Source: Dipteris shenzhenensis (lineage: Eukaryota; Polypodiophyta; Polypodiopsida; Gleicheniales). From it: a stretch of DNA of 64,000 nt. Positions within the stretch are counted from its first letter, which is position 1, and each line of letters begins with the position of its first letter. The DNA is taken from assembly GCA_047967505.1 (NCBI GenBank), contig CM106540.1; one strand, 5' to 3'. The position numbers and the translations under genes are program-made. The notes beneath the pieces are model-generated. The model had not been told where the DNA came from. It saw only the letters and a list, made by a program, of their open reading frames with translations, and did no database searches. Of this stretch, positions 35,481 through 47,009 are shown piece after piece.

Positions 35481-35935
35481 ATGAGGGGTAGGCCACACCC
35501 AAAACAATTTTTTACTTAATATAGGGGGGTACTCCACATCCCTTATTTAAGGAAAAAATATTTTTGGAATTAAAGATGGGGGGTAATCCGCACCCATAAA
35601 AAACTTAAAAGGAAGCAAGAAAGGGGGTCATCCACACCTTCTTTTAGATTTTTAATACATAGTAGATGAGTGGTGAGTAAATGATTGAGAATAAGTGATT
35701 TACTGAGGGGGTCATCCACATCCATAATTGAAATTTGTTAATATTTTTAAACAAGGGGGCTATTGAAAGAATGGAAAAACTATATTGAAGTAGAAAGAGG
35801 CATTAGAGAAGTTAAGGGCTAAACAAATTAATTGAATTAAAGCTGGGTTGTAGTACCACACCCATGACTGGCAATTAAGGATTACAAAATAACTTAATTA
35901 TTTAATGCAAGGGGTAATCCACGTCCCTAGGAAGA
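35481..35935. repeat. dispersed short motif, about seven copies
   Basis: A motif close to GGGGGT(A/C)ATCCACACCC recurs near 35486, 35524, 35576, 35624, 35706, 35842 and 35908, with A-T rich spacers of variable length and sequence. Only the motif is conserved; the spacers are not. Confidence 0.6.
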
Positions 35936-36289
35936 AAATGGTTTGAAGTAAGTTAGACCAATTGAATGAAATAAAAAGAAAGGAATGTTTTAGAAAGGGA
36001 AATAAGCCAATAAGACAAGCATTTGAACCTTATACAATCTAACAATGAAGTCCAAATTAAAAGGGAAAAAATTATGGAAATTTTTATTTAAGACACCACT
36101 AAAGGCTAAAACTTTTAGGAATTACAAATCACCCCAAAGGATTAATAAGAAAATTTAAGGAAACATGGAGAGGGTTTTTAAAAATTAAGGAAAAAAGGAG
36201 AAAGCAAAAATATATTTTTTCCTTTTAATTTTGAGTGTCTAGTTTCTGGAAAAGTAAAAGACACAAAGCTAACACCAAGTGAAGAATAG

Positions 36290-36361
36290 ACACACACACA
36301 CACTCACGCGCACGTGCGCGTGCACACACACACACACACACACACATACATACATACATAG
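36290..36361. repeat. (CA)n / (TACA)n microsatellite with GC-alternating core
   Basis: CA runs flank a core of alternating purine and pyrimidine (cgcgcacgtgcgcgtg) at about 36306-36322, followed by TACA repeats. Confidence 0.9.
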
Positions 36362-36668
36362 ATATATATAACTTTAAAAACATAAGTGAAAAAAAGTGGA
36401 GATAAGATCAATAAAGAGAGGAGGGAGAGTAAAGAACAATGAGAGAACAATGAATGAACATAGAGAAAAAACTTACTTAAAAAATGAGAAAACATACAAG
36501 ATGAAATGACAAAGTCCAAACAAAATTAACTTTAAAACCATCAACCCTCATATAAAAGTGGATAAATATATTAAAAAATTAAAGTTATAAAGGTTAACAA
36601 ATAACAACTAAAAACATGGTAACACTGAAAGTTACCCAGAAGGGAGCCCGCAGGTAAACCACTAAGAA

Positions 36669-36939
<271 letters not shown>

Positions 36940-38816
36940 AACTCTATATAAAGTGACTACGTAGGAAACAAGAAACGAACAATGCTGCATGTATGTAGAG
37001 TGAAGCAATTATATGCTTCACCGTAGACAAAGGTTTAAAAGAAAACATTTGACTAAGTGAGCCCTAATGCTACCAGAGACTCCAAAGGAAAGAGGAGAGG
37101 ATGGCACACCACTGACGGCAAATAACAACTAGTGAAGAAGATGGCCAATTAGAAAGGAAAGAACTCCAAGGAGTAGTAGGAACAAGGGGAGGGGAATGAG
37201 ATAACCAAAGCCTACTCAGTGAACATGTAAGACAAAAGATGAAGTGAGACGTAAGTAGGAAGAGGTCTTAATCATGAGGAGCAGGGCACCAACCAGGTGG
37301 GCGAAAATGAGTAAGGGGGAGAAATAGACGAAGAGGTAGTGGAACCTTAACACAATCAATGTGTAAGCGACATTCTTGAGGCACAAATTGAAAGTAGAAG
37401 CTTAGCAACGTACCAAGTAGAGGAGACGAACCCAATGAAGAGTCCTCATAGAGAAGCCAAGGAGGGGGAGTGAATATCCCATAAGGTATAGACGAAGTGT
37501 AAGATAAAGATATGTAGCTTAAACATGATAATGTTGCCTGATAGTGTACTGGCAACGTAAGTATAAATCAAGAACGAAAACAATCGAACAACTTCAATAC
37601 CATAAGCAAGCAGATGTCGCCAGGGAATGTGACTTCTACACAATACATTGTCCTGACTCCGTGTGTCAAAAAGGGGATTAGTGTTTCAACATGCACCTAC
37701 TATTGATGCATGTAAATACATTCTTTCAAACTAAGATGCATTCATGATGGGTCACGACACTAGCAGGAAAGAACACGCAAATTGACATAATTATAAGTGC
37801 GTTAATGTTTCAAGAGAGGGAAGAGAACATCGAACCCTAATGGTAACTGAGAAAGAAGCACTAACATAGCTAGAAAGTAGGGAGGTAAAGGAACTTGCAT
37901 GCACCAAAAGACAGTGCTACAGGATTGTGACATAAGGTAGAGCAAAGCAGGGAGGCATCAAGGAAGTTATAGCTACATGAGTCTTGAGGAAGGGAAGGAC
38001 AAAGCACCTGCATGTTAGCAATATGAACGTTGAGCATTAATAATGACAATGGAGCTATCATAGCTATAGAACCATCTAATGCTATAGCTAGTCATTCACC
38101 ATTGTTCGGTGTATAGCAAAGCAATTACTTGTGTCGAGGAGCTGTTGTTGAGCAGTTGGAAGAGCTGCACATGCCTCCACTTCTTTTTTGAATAAAGAAT
38201 TCCTCTCTTCTGCATATACTTGTGCAATTGTAGAGCTCAAGCTCCCCCTCTTTCACTACATTATTGTTGTTGCTTTCTTTCACAAGAGAGCTTTGATAAC
38301 TGGGAAAGGTCCAAAAAGTATCCATTCTCATGAAGCACACGAACAATTTTATCAAATGCTAATTAGATTAAAAAATAATTGCTATCTTTGTGATTACAAA
38401 TAAAATAGAAGGATAAATGGAAGCGAAGACCAACAAAGGTCACTAAATGTAAGAAAGTAAAGGAGCTAATATTTGAGAGACCCATGTACAACGACTGGGT
38501 CAACAAATAGTGAAATATATTTCAAATTTGGATTAGCTTGTAAGCAGAGCTTCTATAGAGCATATCAACATAAAAATATCAAAAATACGAGGAAGACAAA
38601 ATACAATAGCAGACTTAAAGTAGTTGAAAGAAGATTTCAACATCGGGGACCTAGCAATTAGTCAATCTAGGCAACCTTTAGTTCTTTAGTGCCAACATCC
38701 TTGATGGAATAGGGTCCCCATCATGCAAACATCACAAAGATTGATAGGCTCAAATGACATCATGGGTAAGCCATGCTGCCAAAAAACTCCATTAGTAAAT
38801 CACACCTATTACCCAA
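36940..38816. other. no recognisable gene
   Basis: Mixed-composition sequence with short, unrelated open frames. No domain or long repeat is seen. Confidence 0.4.
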
Positions 38817-39105
38817 GGATGGGTAACAAAATCAAGGTAGGGGTGTTGGTAATCCTATGAGTTCATTTGAATAAAGTGAAATCAAGCATGTGTATATGTG
38901 TGCATGTTGAGTTTCAATAAGGCATTGCTATTAGTCCTATGCCTAAATTACATCTTCATTAAAATCAAGGATGGGTAACAAAATTGAAGTAGGGAGTTAT
39001 TAACACTATGCGTTCATTTGAATAAAGTGCAATCAAGGATGTGTATGTGTGTGCATGTTGAGTTTCAATAAGGCATTGCTATTCTAAATTACATCTTCAT
39101 TAAAT
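38817..39105. repeat. 152-bp tandem duplication
   Basis: Copies begin ggatgggtaacaaaat at 38817 and 38969 and share gttcatttgaataaagtg and tgcatgttgagtttcaata. The second copy has lost about 15 bases near its end. Confidence 0.85.
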
Positions 39106-40399
39106 TTGAATATTCCAAAATATGTAAAGTTAGAGTAAAAAACTATCGAAAGGAAAATAGGGCCAAGAACAACATTGCAAGAATTAACTATATATTGAGA
39201 CATATGTCCACTCTTAGATAGATTTGAATACAATCATGTATCTTCTTGTCTATGAGATTATATCTCTCTTTGTTTTTTAGAGTCTTGTGGTCCTTATTAA
39301 TGAAATCTCACAAGTTTTGAGTCTCAATATTGTATTTGTTCATCATTCTTCTGCAATTCTGTAGTTCTATATCACTATATGTTAGCATTTTAAAATTTGT
39401 TAGAAAGGGTGTTGGTTTCCCTTTAACACTAGCAATCCTATAAGTTGGTTCAAGATTACAATTACAATTTTGCTTTTCCCAAGCAAGTATTACGACTGTA
39501 GTACGAAAGAACTCTCTTTTTTAATAATATTGCATAATCATTGAAAGGTTGCAAGGGATAGTTAGGTCATTTCTTCAAAAACCCTTTAAAATGTTATTGG
39601 TCAACACCAAAACCTTCAAACGTGTAGGGATACTACATAACTTTTGTTTGAGAGCTTTCTTGCTATGTAAAATGAGTCCTAAACTTAAAAACAACATAGA
39701 ACCAGAATCCATTATTCTCATAGCTTCAAGATCTAGTCCAAAAAAATAGTCCCAAGGCCTATGTGCTAAACTAGGGTGGGTCACCCCATTACTCGAGAGT
39801 AGCACCAGGATCAATTCCTTCAAGTAAAGTGCTTCAATCACTTTTTCGATTCCACCAAAGCATCCCTGGGCATTTTTTTAAAAACCTTGTAGAAAAGTGC
39901 ACTGGCTCACGTGCCACCATCCAATATAAACAACCAATGGTTAGTTTATAAAGGGAAGCGAGGCTTCGTAGCCTATGCACAATTGTCATCCATGTTGAAC
40001 CACAAAACCTTCTCAAAAAGATTCCTAGGAGCTCAATAATGGTTTCTACAATAGAAGAACAACCAAATATATATATTCATATGAACAATTCCATGCTTAA
40101 CCAGTTACATCAGCATTCCAAAAGAATTTCTAGTTCTCAATACATAGTACAAATTAGTACACTACCCTTTTCTTTAGTTTTGTTCAGTAGAACGAGGTTT
40201 TTCACCTCCTTTTAATGAGTAAATATAAAAAAGTTAATGCAAGTGAGGTGTAGAGTGTAAATGTAGCGATGTTTAGTCACGGTCCATTATTGGACCATAA
40301 AGACAAGAAAGACAAGGTTTTTTCTTATGAAGAGATGTGAAAGGTGTCCCTGTGAAGAACAAATGATAATGTGCCAAGTGGGTACATATGCAAAATGTG
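39106..40399. other. no recognisable gene
   Basis: A-T rich sequence with short frames only. Around 40325-40460 a segment containing gtg-c-ccatgaagcacaaatgatgatgtg occurs in two diverged copies. Confidence 0.4.
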
Positions 40400-41106
40400 G
40401 AGGTGTTCCCATGAAGCACAAATGATGATGTGGCAAGTGGGTGCACATGCACTATGCAAAGTGTGCTTAGCAAGAGGTGTATGTTTAGGTGGCACTATAT
40501 GACATGTTGACTATCGAGGTGGCATTATATGTTGTTGCCACATGACAATGTTGAGGTGGCATTATTGCCACATGGATTGATGACCTAGCAATCTACCATG
40601 TGCCCAAATGATGTGGCAGTGGTGCCACATGGCTATTTAGATGAACTAGCCTTATTGCTAGGTGGTGGATCTACTATGCCATGTGTCAAAACTATGATGA
40701 CCCTATCTGCCATGTGGTTGACTGCCATGTTGCTTACCTAAAGTTGTGGACGTTCTACGAAGGAGACCCATCGTCCTTGTTGCCTGCAATCTATGACCAT
40801 CATAGTTAGTTCACATTGCATTTTCTTTCATGATTTGTATGTTGTTTGGTGTCGCACTTATATAACTTGCATCTCCAGTAGTAGATGTTGCTTGGTCGTG
40901 GGTTGTGAGGGGGTCGTGCCTGCTACATATGTCTATTGTTGAATGTTGTACATGTCTTTTCTATCTTGCGCTTTGAGTTTTTTGTACCTACTATATCTAT
41001 GTCACATCATCAGACCATCTTGCACTATCATGCTCTATTTGTGCGATGCTTGCTTATGTCCTTTTCTATAGTCTAAGGTGTAGCTTAATTGCATATCATT
41101 GTAGCC

Positions 41107-41570
41107 GTTGACTATGTCTTGAAGCATTGGACCTCTATGGTCATCCACATCTATAGTTGCTTTGCTATTGCCTTGTTTTTGCATCATGCTGTAGTTGTTA
41201 TCTGCTTGTGTCTTGTGATTTTGCACCTTATGGTAGACTACGTTTGCCATCGGTGATGTATTCATCTTTGAGCTTTGACATTGTGCCCCGCTACTAGCAT
41301 TTGTAGTTGCTTTCTAATTGAGTAGTTTTTTTTGGGTTGTTGACTGTGTCTTGAAGCATTGGATCTTTATTGTTATCCACATCTATAGTTTCTTTGCTAT
41401 TGCCTTGTTTTTGTATCATGCTGTAGTTTGTCTCCGCTTGTGTCTTGTCATTTTGCACCTTATGGTAGACTACATTTGCCATCGGTGATATAGTCATCTT
41501 TGAGCTTTGACATTGTGCTTGGCTACTAGCATTTGTAGTTGCTTTCTAATTGAGTAGTTTTTTTTGGGTT
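41107..41570. repeat. 232-bp tandem duplication
   Basis: Copies start gttgact-a/g-tgtcttgaagcattgg at 41107 and 41339, and end ctttctaattgagtagttttttttggg. Identity is over 90% by eye. It is inside non-coding LTR element copy 2, at a position comparable to the 279-bp duplication of copy 1, but the unit sequences are not obviously the same. Confidence 0.9.
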
Positions 41571-41764
41571 GAATCGACTACTTAGGTACCTTCGTTACTT
41601 TTTCATTGTAGCTTTGAGTCATAGCTACTTGTGTTCAAGTGTTGATATTTTTAATACTTTTTGCTAACTGTCATTGTAGAGTTGTTTGTAAGTTGTAGAA
41701 GGATAGTAGTAGAGAGAATATATAGTAAGATAAGGTAGGTTACATCTAGCTGAGAGCGGGGCGA

Positions 41765-42600
41765 ACACATGGTATGCACGTATGGCTACATGGTTTGCTA
41801 GACACGGATGGACCTCCGTTTCAATATAGTATGGATGCACCCCTTGAGTCGATTTTACGAGATGATATTAACCATATCATATGGTTAGGTCTCCTCCTCC
41901 TCCACACATCTTGGGCTTGGGGGGGAGATCAAGAGCTCCCCACTAAGACCCAGTTCTACCGCGACCATTTCATGAGAGTCTCGGAGGAGGGATTCATCAG
42001 CAGACCCCAGTATCTCGAGGATAGGGGAGTCTCACACGCACTGAGGATAACCATTGGGCAGATGCAGGTTTCATGCCATTAGCTGAGGATTGAAATAGGG
42101 AGAGCAACACATATACCCAGAGAGCAGCAGATCTACATGTTATGCACACTAGGAGAGATTGAGAAAGAGGAGCACTTTCTCTGTGCCTGCTGCCCCGAGA
42201 TTTAGGGACGATACCACTGTCTTTATCAAGATGGTTGGCCCACTGTTGCGATTGTTCTACTTCCATGACCAGGTTTAGGGCTCTATCTACTTGAGTGGGT
42301 TCGGCCCACTATCACGATTGTTCTACTTCCATGACCAGGTCTAGATTGGGCTCTATCTACTTGAGATGCACCGCCACAGGGAGACCTTGCTATGACAAAT
42401 CAAGGAGCAGCAGGAGGGGACCAAACCACAAGATACAAAGACTGTCCAGACACGATATGTCACAGATTTCTATGCATTTGATTAGCTCTAGGACACAATG
42501 GGCTGGAGGAGGAGGAGCTCGCTAATATGCGAGCATTATGGATTGTTGAGAGAGGATTGTAGAGGCTACCCATGGCACGGAGAGCAACCAGAGCGCACTC
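41765..42600 (+). pseudogene. LINE C-terminal fragment with zf-RVT-like domain
   Basis: One frame from 41774 reads TQFYRDHFMRVSEEGFISR and VSHALRITIGQMQVSCH, then past an in-frame TAG (42080-42082) LRIEIGRATHIPREQQIYML and EIEKEEHFLCACCPEI, then another TAG. R-I-E-x-G-R, P-R-E-x-R, a C-x-x-C-like pair and E-x-H-F-x-x-x-C-P mark the zinc-binding domain that closes many plant LINE polyproteins. The first C of the pair is replaced (IYMLC). A homologous fragment lies on the - strand at 59830-60250. A 65-bp internal tandem duplication (42233-42297 and 42298-42364) follows the domain. Confidence 0.7.
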
Positions 42601-43380
42601 GCCGACCTATCACAACTTTCCTTAAGGGAGATGGAGACGAGGGGTCACTCTGAACATAGCTCAATAGGTTCAAAGATCGTGAGAAAGCCAGACAGATGTA
42701 GATATGAGACATCTTTGCTGCTCATAGACGAGCCACCATAGTGCTGGGTTTTGAATTGAGATCTTGTCCTTGTCCCAGCCATCTTCCTACTTCAGATAGC
42801 ACATGATATGACATGACATGATATGATATGATACGGCATGTTTTGTATTTGATTTTGCTTGAGCTATTGAGCTCTTTACTTCAGCATAGTACTCAACAAG
42901 GGCCTTAGCATGCCCTTGCTCCAGCCCTTTGTGGCTTGTATGAGTTTTTTCCCTTTTGGTGTTCTCTTTACTTTGTCCCATAGGACCGCGAGGCCTTCCA
43001 CTAACATTAACATATATTTCTTTCTTTCTTTTCTCTCTAACATGAAGAAGAAAACTCACACGGAAAATGAAATTAATCTCTCTATCTCTCTCTCAAAAAA
43101 AAGGAGCTACAATCTCCCTTTCTCTCAAGAAACAAAATGAACATAAAAAAATAACTCCAGCTCTCTCACTCTCAATCACACACATGAAGGTTAAGACAAC
43201 TTAGAAGGAAAATGAAATTAATCTCTCAAAATAGAGAATAGGAGCTACAATGTCTCTTTCTCTCAAGAAGAAAATGAACACTAAAATTTGACTCACAAAT
43301 TTCTCACTGTCAATCACAAGGAACACAATGAGCCTTACACTCTCATAAGGGATCACAATGCCTCAACAAAAGCCAAGGAT

Positions 43381-43599
43381 GCTCTGATACCATGAACAAA
43401 GATGAAGAGGGAGAGGCAAAGAGAAGAGATGAGAAGAGAGGGTGTAACTAGAGATAAAATCATAAATGGCACATTATATTGGTTGAAAAGTATGAATATA
43501 TAAAAACCTCTTTAGTTTCCATCCCTTTTACCATTTTGGCATTATTTTGTATTAGTGCTATGTACAATATGAATATGATGTTGAGATGAATACTCAACA
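43381..43599 (-). repeat. primer-binding site and 207-bp LTR, copy 2
   Basis: The - strand reads TGGTATCAGAGC at 43381-43392, a canonical tRNA-iMet site. The LTR directly follows, from tgaacaaag at 43393 to tactcaaca at 43599 (TG...CA in both orientations). It is clearly related to the LTR at 23451-23667. Confidence 0.8.
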
Positions 43600-45359
43600 A
43601 TAAACTCATCCTACATTGAGCCCAAAATTATGAATACCTCGCATGAGCTCTCCTCTTTTGCACCTACCCTCCTCTTGGATGGTTGATATGTATTTTTGTG
43701 CATCGAAGAGATCTATACATTATGTAGGAGATGAATATGTGTGATTTTGCCTCAACTCGCCCTTCTCTTTTTCATAATGCTCAATTTGATAACTGCTCAA
43801 GTTTTAACCCAAAAATTCTCTTTCAAATATCATGGCATTTCATCCATATGCCTCTTTCCCTCAAGAAACTTAGGTGTCAAATTCTCATTCCATTCCCATA
43901 TGTTGATGTGGTAAGCCTCTACTCAAATCACTTCGCTTTTGATATATTAAACGATTTTGGAATTAATTAACACTTTTCATTGCGTATTTGGACTTGAAAT
44001 GATATTAGAGTCTGCATGCATCTTTGTTATGACCTCCAAACCAATCTCAAATACATCTCCCTTTTGTTTATAGCAAATTATGGACACATGAATGTGGCGA
44101 AGATGCTCCTATAATAAAAAATTAAAATCAATGTTCTCTTATAAAACTATAAGAACCTTCAACTTTGGTAGAGTGTTTGTAAGATTGATAAAGGATGGGC
44201 TAGAAGGATAAACATCTACAATACAAAGCCATTATGATTTAAAGATGAAGGACCAATGAAGGAAATTTATACAATAAAACAAATTAATAGGCTCAAGAAA
44301 AGAGAAGTATAATGATTGTTCTTGCCCATCCTTAGCAATGGAGAAATACATTTAGTAAGATAAGTCACACATTGATGTTCATAACAATGCAACCTTGTTA
44401 CAAGTACATAAGGCTGCAAGCAAATATATTTCTATTTACATTAGTTTCATATTTGTATTTACATTAGTTTCATATAAAAAGAAAATATGTTTGTATTTAC
44501 ATTAGTTTTATATAAAAGGCAAGATTTCTTTTAGAAAATGCTATTTTCCAAACTCCCAAATCCCATTGCTAGCCTTTGTATGTGAGAAGCTTGCACATTG
44601 CTTTCCACTAGTATTAAAATGTCCATCAGCCAACCATGACTTGTTCATCATAGCAAATCCTATGGTGTCAACTTATACTCATGAGATTCTTTTTTTATGT
44701 CTCATTAGGAATATTAGTATGCTAGTTTCATACCTATATTTTTCCATCCTTAAATGTTCAATACAATCACATCTTTCTTTTACAAGTCAACACGTTTTAC
44801 TTGAGGTTCTTTTAAATAATGTAGCTGCATCAACGATTGGAACTTGATGCTATTCCTTATTGCATTGCTACTTTTGATTGTTATGGGCATTCCATTTGAC
44901 CATGGGATGTAATTATGGAGCTCAAACTTGAACTCTTAGTTTCAGTCCATGTCTTTTGCTCTGGTAGTGGATGTTGATTGTAATTCTATTCATTTAAGAA
45001 GGATAAAAAGTTTGGAAATGATAATGCACCACTCACCTACTAGCATTGTAAAAGTCACAAAATAGGATTTTGCAAGCTAATTGACCTCACCTTACTTTGA
45101 GTGCAAGTTTAACAAAGTGCATCATCAAGAGAATCTCAAAAGGAACAAAAGAGGTTAATATAAACTCGACTTTATTTTGAACCAGCAATGCTCGATAGGC
45201 ACTCTAGTGGGATTACCACTGACTCTCCATTATCCTCATTCAAATGTTTGCAAATCGAATGTTGCATAACTACCACTAAATGGGGACAGCCTGCGGAAGC
45301 AAAAAAAAGGTGATAGTTGTTGCGCCCTAGTGAAAGGGAAAAGATGGAGAAAGAAACAC
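43600..45359. other. no recognisable gene
   Basis: A-T rich. The sequence 'tttgtatttacattagttt-c/t-atata' is repeated three times at about 44430-44516. No coding domain is seen. Confidence 0.4.
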
Positions 45360-45640
45360 CTGATTTGCAGGTAAGATGCCCCTAATGACGAGCATGGCGA
45401 TGTCCTTGGCAGGACCTTTGAGAGCTGCACCACGAGGAAGCTCACCTAGCCGGAGACCATGGAAGATTTTCTTCCAAATTTTTGGGTGATGACGGATGCA
45501 AAGAAAGAGGCGAATAGGCCCTCAACATAGAGCGAGGACGTGAAAGTGGAGAGGATGTATTGGTGGTTTTGCTTGTTCCTATAAACTGTCAGTAAATTTT
45601 TTATGAGAAACTCATCCATGGAAGTCACACCACTTGCAAA
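45360..45640 (-). pseudogene. hexose/H+ symporter (STP-type) exon fragment
   Basis: The - strand frame ending at 45446 contains GVTSMDEFLIKN and then TFTSSLYVEGLFASFFA and KFGRKSSM, the signature of plant sugar transport proteins between membrane segments 1 and 2 (G-V-T-S-M-D-x-F-L; F-T-S-S-L-Y; G-R-x-x-x-M). After a frameshift at about 45440 it continues with RGAALKGPAKDIAMLVI, the start of segment 3, and ends PANQ followed by GT, the usual STP exon border after F-A-N-Q; about six residues are missing before it. The N-terminal sequence before GVTSMD does not match, and the frame is broken, so this is a partial pseudogene. A nearby - strand frame at 45806-46104 is not recognisable as its first exon. 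Confidence 0.7.
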
Positions 45641-46950
45641 ACGAAGCAGATCGAAATCAGAAGAAACAAATTTTGTGCAAAACGAAGCAGATCGAGTCCA
45701 TAAGGAATGAATTGGGTGCAAGTTTGAGCTTATAGCCATTGTGGGTGAAGTGGGAAAGGAACTCGAGCTCAAAAATCAAACTAGTGAACGAGATTGGCTC
45801 AACTACTACTTTGAGCTACAAATTGGAAAAACTAACCTTTGCAACCCGAAGCTGAGAATATAGACATGAAACCAAGACAATGTTTGATTCACGCAAAGGC
45901 CCTCCTTGGACTTGAAATCCTTCTTGTCAAATCTCCTAAATACAGATACACCTTCGTGAGCCTTGGCGATGTTGTTAATTGATTTTGTGGTAGGAACCGT
46001 TGGGCAGAATGCCTCCACTCGTCAAGCCACCAGATCCTGCAAATCCGTGAATGAAATACAAGATGTAATGGTCTCGTCCTACCACTTACTAAAACCTCCT
46101 CCATGCATCTCGCTGTAAACTCCTATATTTTCGTCATGCAAATCGAAATGCTCAAGTGGGAAAATGGAGTGAAATGCTTTCCTTGCTCATGAAAGATTCC
46201 CCTTTGCGCAATATACAAAGCAAGCCATCTATTTCGTTGAAGGAGGACACACCCACAGTGCGCGCCAACATGAATTCCGCTGTAAAGGAACACCAATTGC
46301 TAAAGCAAAAGACACCATCCAAACTGACCAATAAAAAAAATCAAATATGAAAATTAAGTAAATACTCGATTTTTCTCTTTCAAGCCCAAACGATTACTAA
46401 GCCCTACCCCATTGGGGGCAGGCCAAAAATATGTTTTTGATACCGGAAGATGCTTCGAAACTTCTAATTTGATGCAACCTTCAAAGCTAAGAGTAGAAGA
46501 GTTCAAATTCTCACTACTACTTTGTTGCCACCTTCAAAGCTAAGAGTTCAAATTCTCTCAACTCTCACCTTGGGAAGATAATCTGATTTAGATATCTATC
46601 CTTCAGAAAGCGTAGTGGAAGGATACCAGAAGGGGTATCCTTGCCTGACCCAGCATATTGGAGGCATGCAACGACGGGCAAGAAATGGATAACCGATGGA
46701 GAGCTACCACGTGACCATTAAACCCTGTAGTACGATGATCTGATCATGTGCCCATGACTCCGATAAGTTCCGGCAACCATGTGCCCGTGAATCCGACACC
46801 ATCGGATAGGCAACATTCGTAACGGATATGCAATCTTTGGCGCACATGTGCGCGATCTATGTGATAGCACATGTGGGAGCAAATGTCGGAGGTATTACAA
46901 TACAGGGGCGTGGCCGATCCAGCTCAGCAGACGCCCCTGTTGTCTCTCGC
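45641..46950. other. TAF7 5' flank, no gene recognised
   Basis: Short direct repeats (for example tgcaaaacgaagcagatcga twice at 45635-45690; ccttcaaagctaagag twice at 46479-46545). Segments at 46730-46870 contain palindromic variants such as gcgcacatgtgcgc. No protein domain is seen. Confidence 0.4.
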
Positions 46951-46959
46951 TTGGGGGCC

Positions 46960-46967
46960 TATAAATA
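46960..46967 (+). promoter_or_regulatory. TATA box of TAF7
   Basis: TATAAATA lies 43 bases before the TAF7 ATG, within the G-C rich context ggcctataaatagcc. Transcription would be expected to start about 30 bases downstream, near 46990, giving a very short leader of about 20 bases. Confidence 0.7.
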
Positions 46968-47009
46968 GCCTGGGGACTTAAACCAGTTCGAACTTCGTTG
47001 GTGTTGGAG

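Larger units (their letters stand above)
40400..43599 (-). mobile_element. non-coding LTR element, copy 2 (LARD/TRIM-like)
   Basis: Same layout as the element at 21500-23667: an LTR with primer-binding site at the right (43381-43599), a leader rich in 'tctctca' motifs (about 43020-43370) sharing the tail cctcaac-(a/g)-aa-g-c-aag with copy 1, a tandem duplication further left, and a 'gatgtggca/gccacatgg' segment at 40480-40740. A LINE fragment (41765-42600) interrupts it. No gag or pol is present. Confidence 0.6.

Noticed and set aside
45806-46104. - strand frames as the first exon of the sugar transporter
   Set aside because: No match to the STP N-terminus in any frame; left unassigned.
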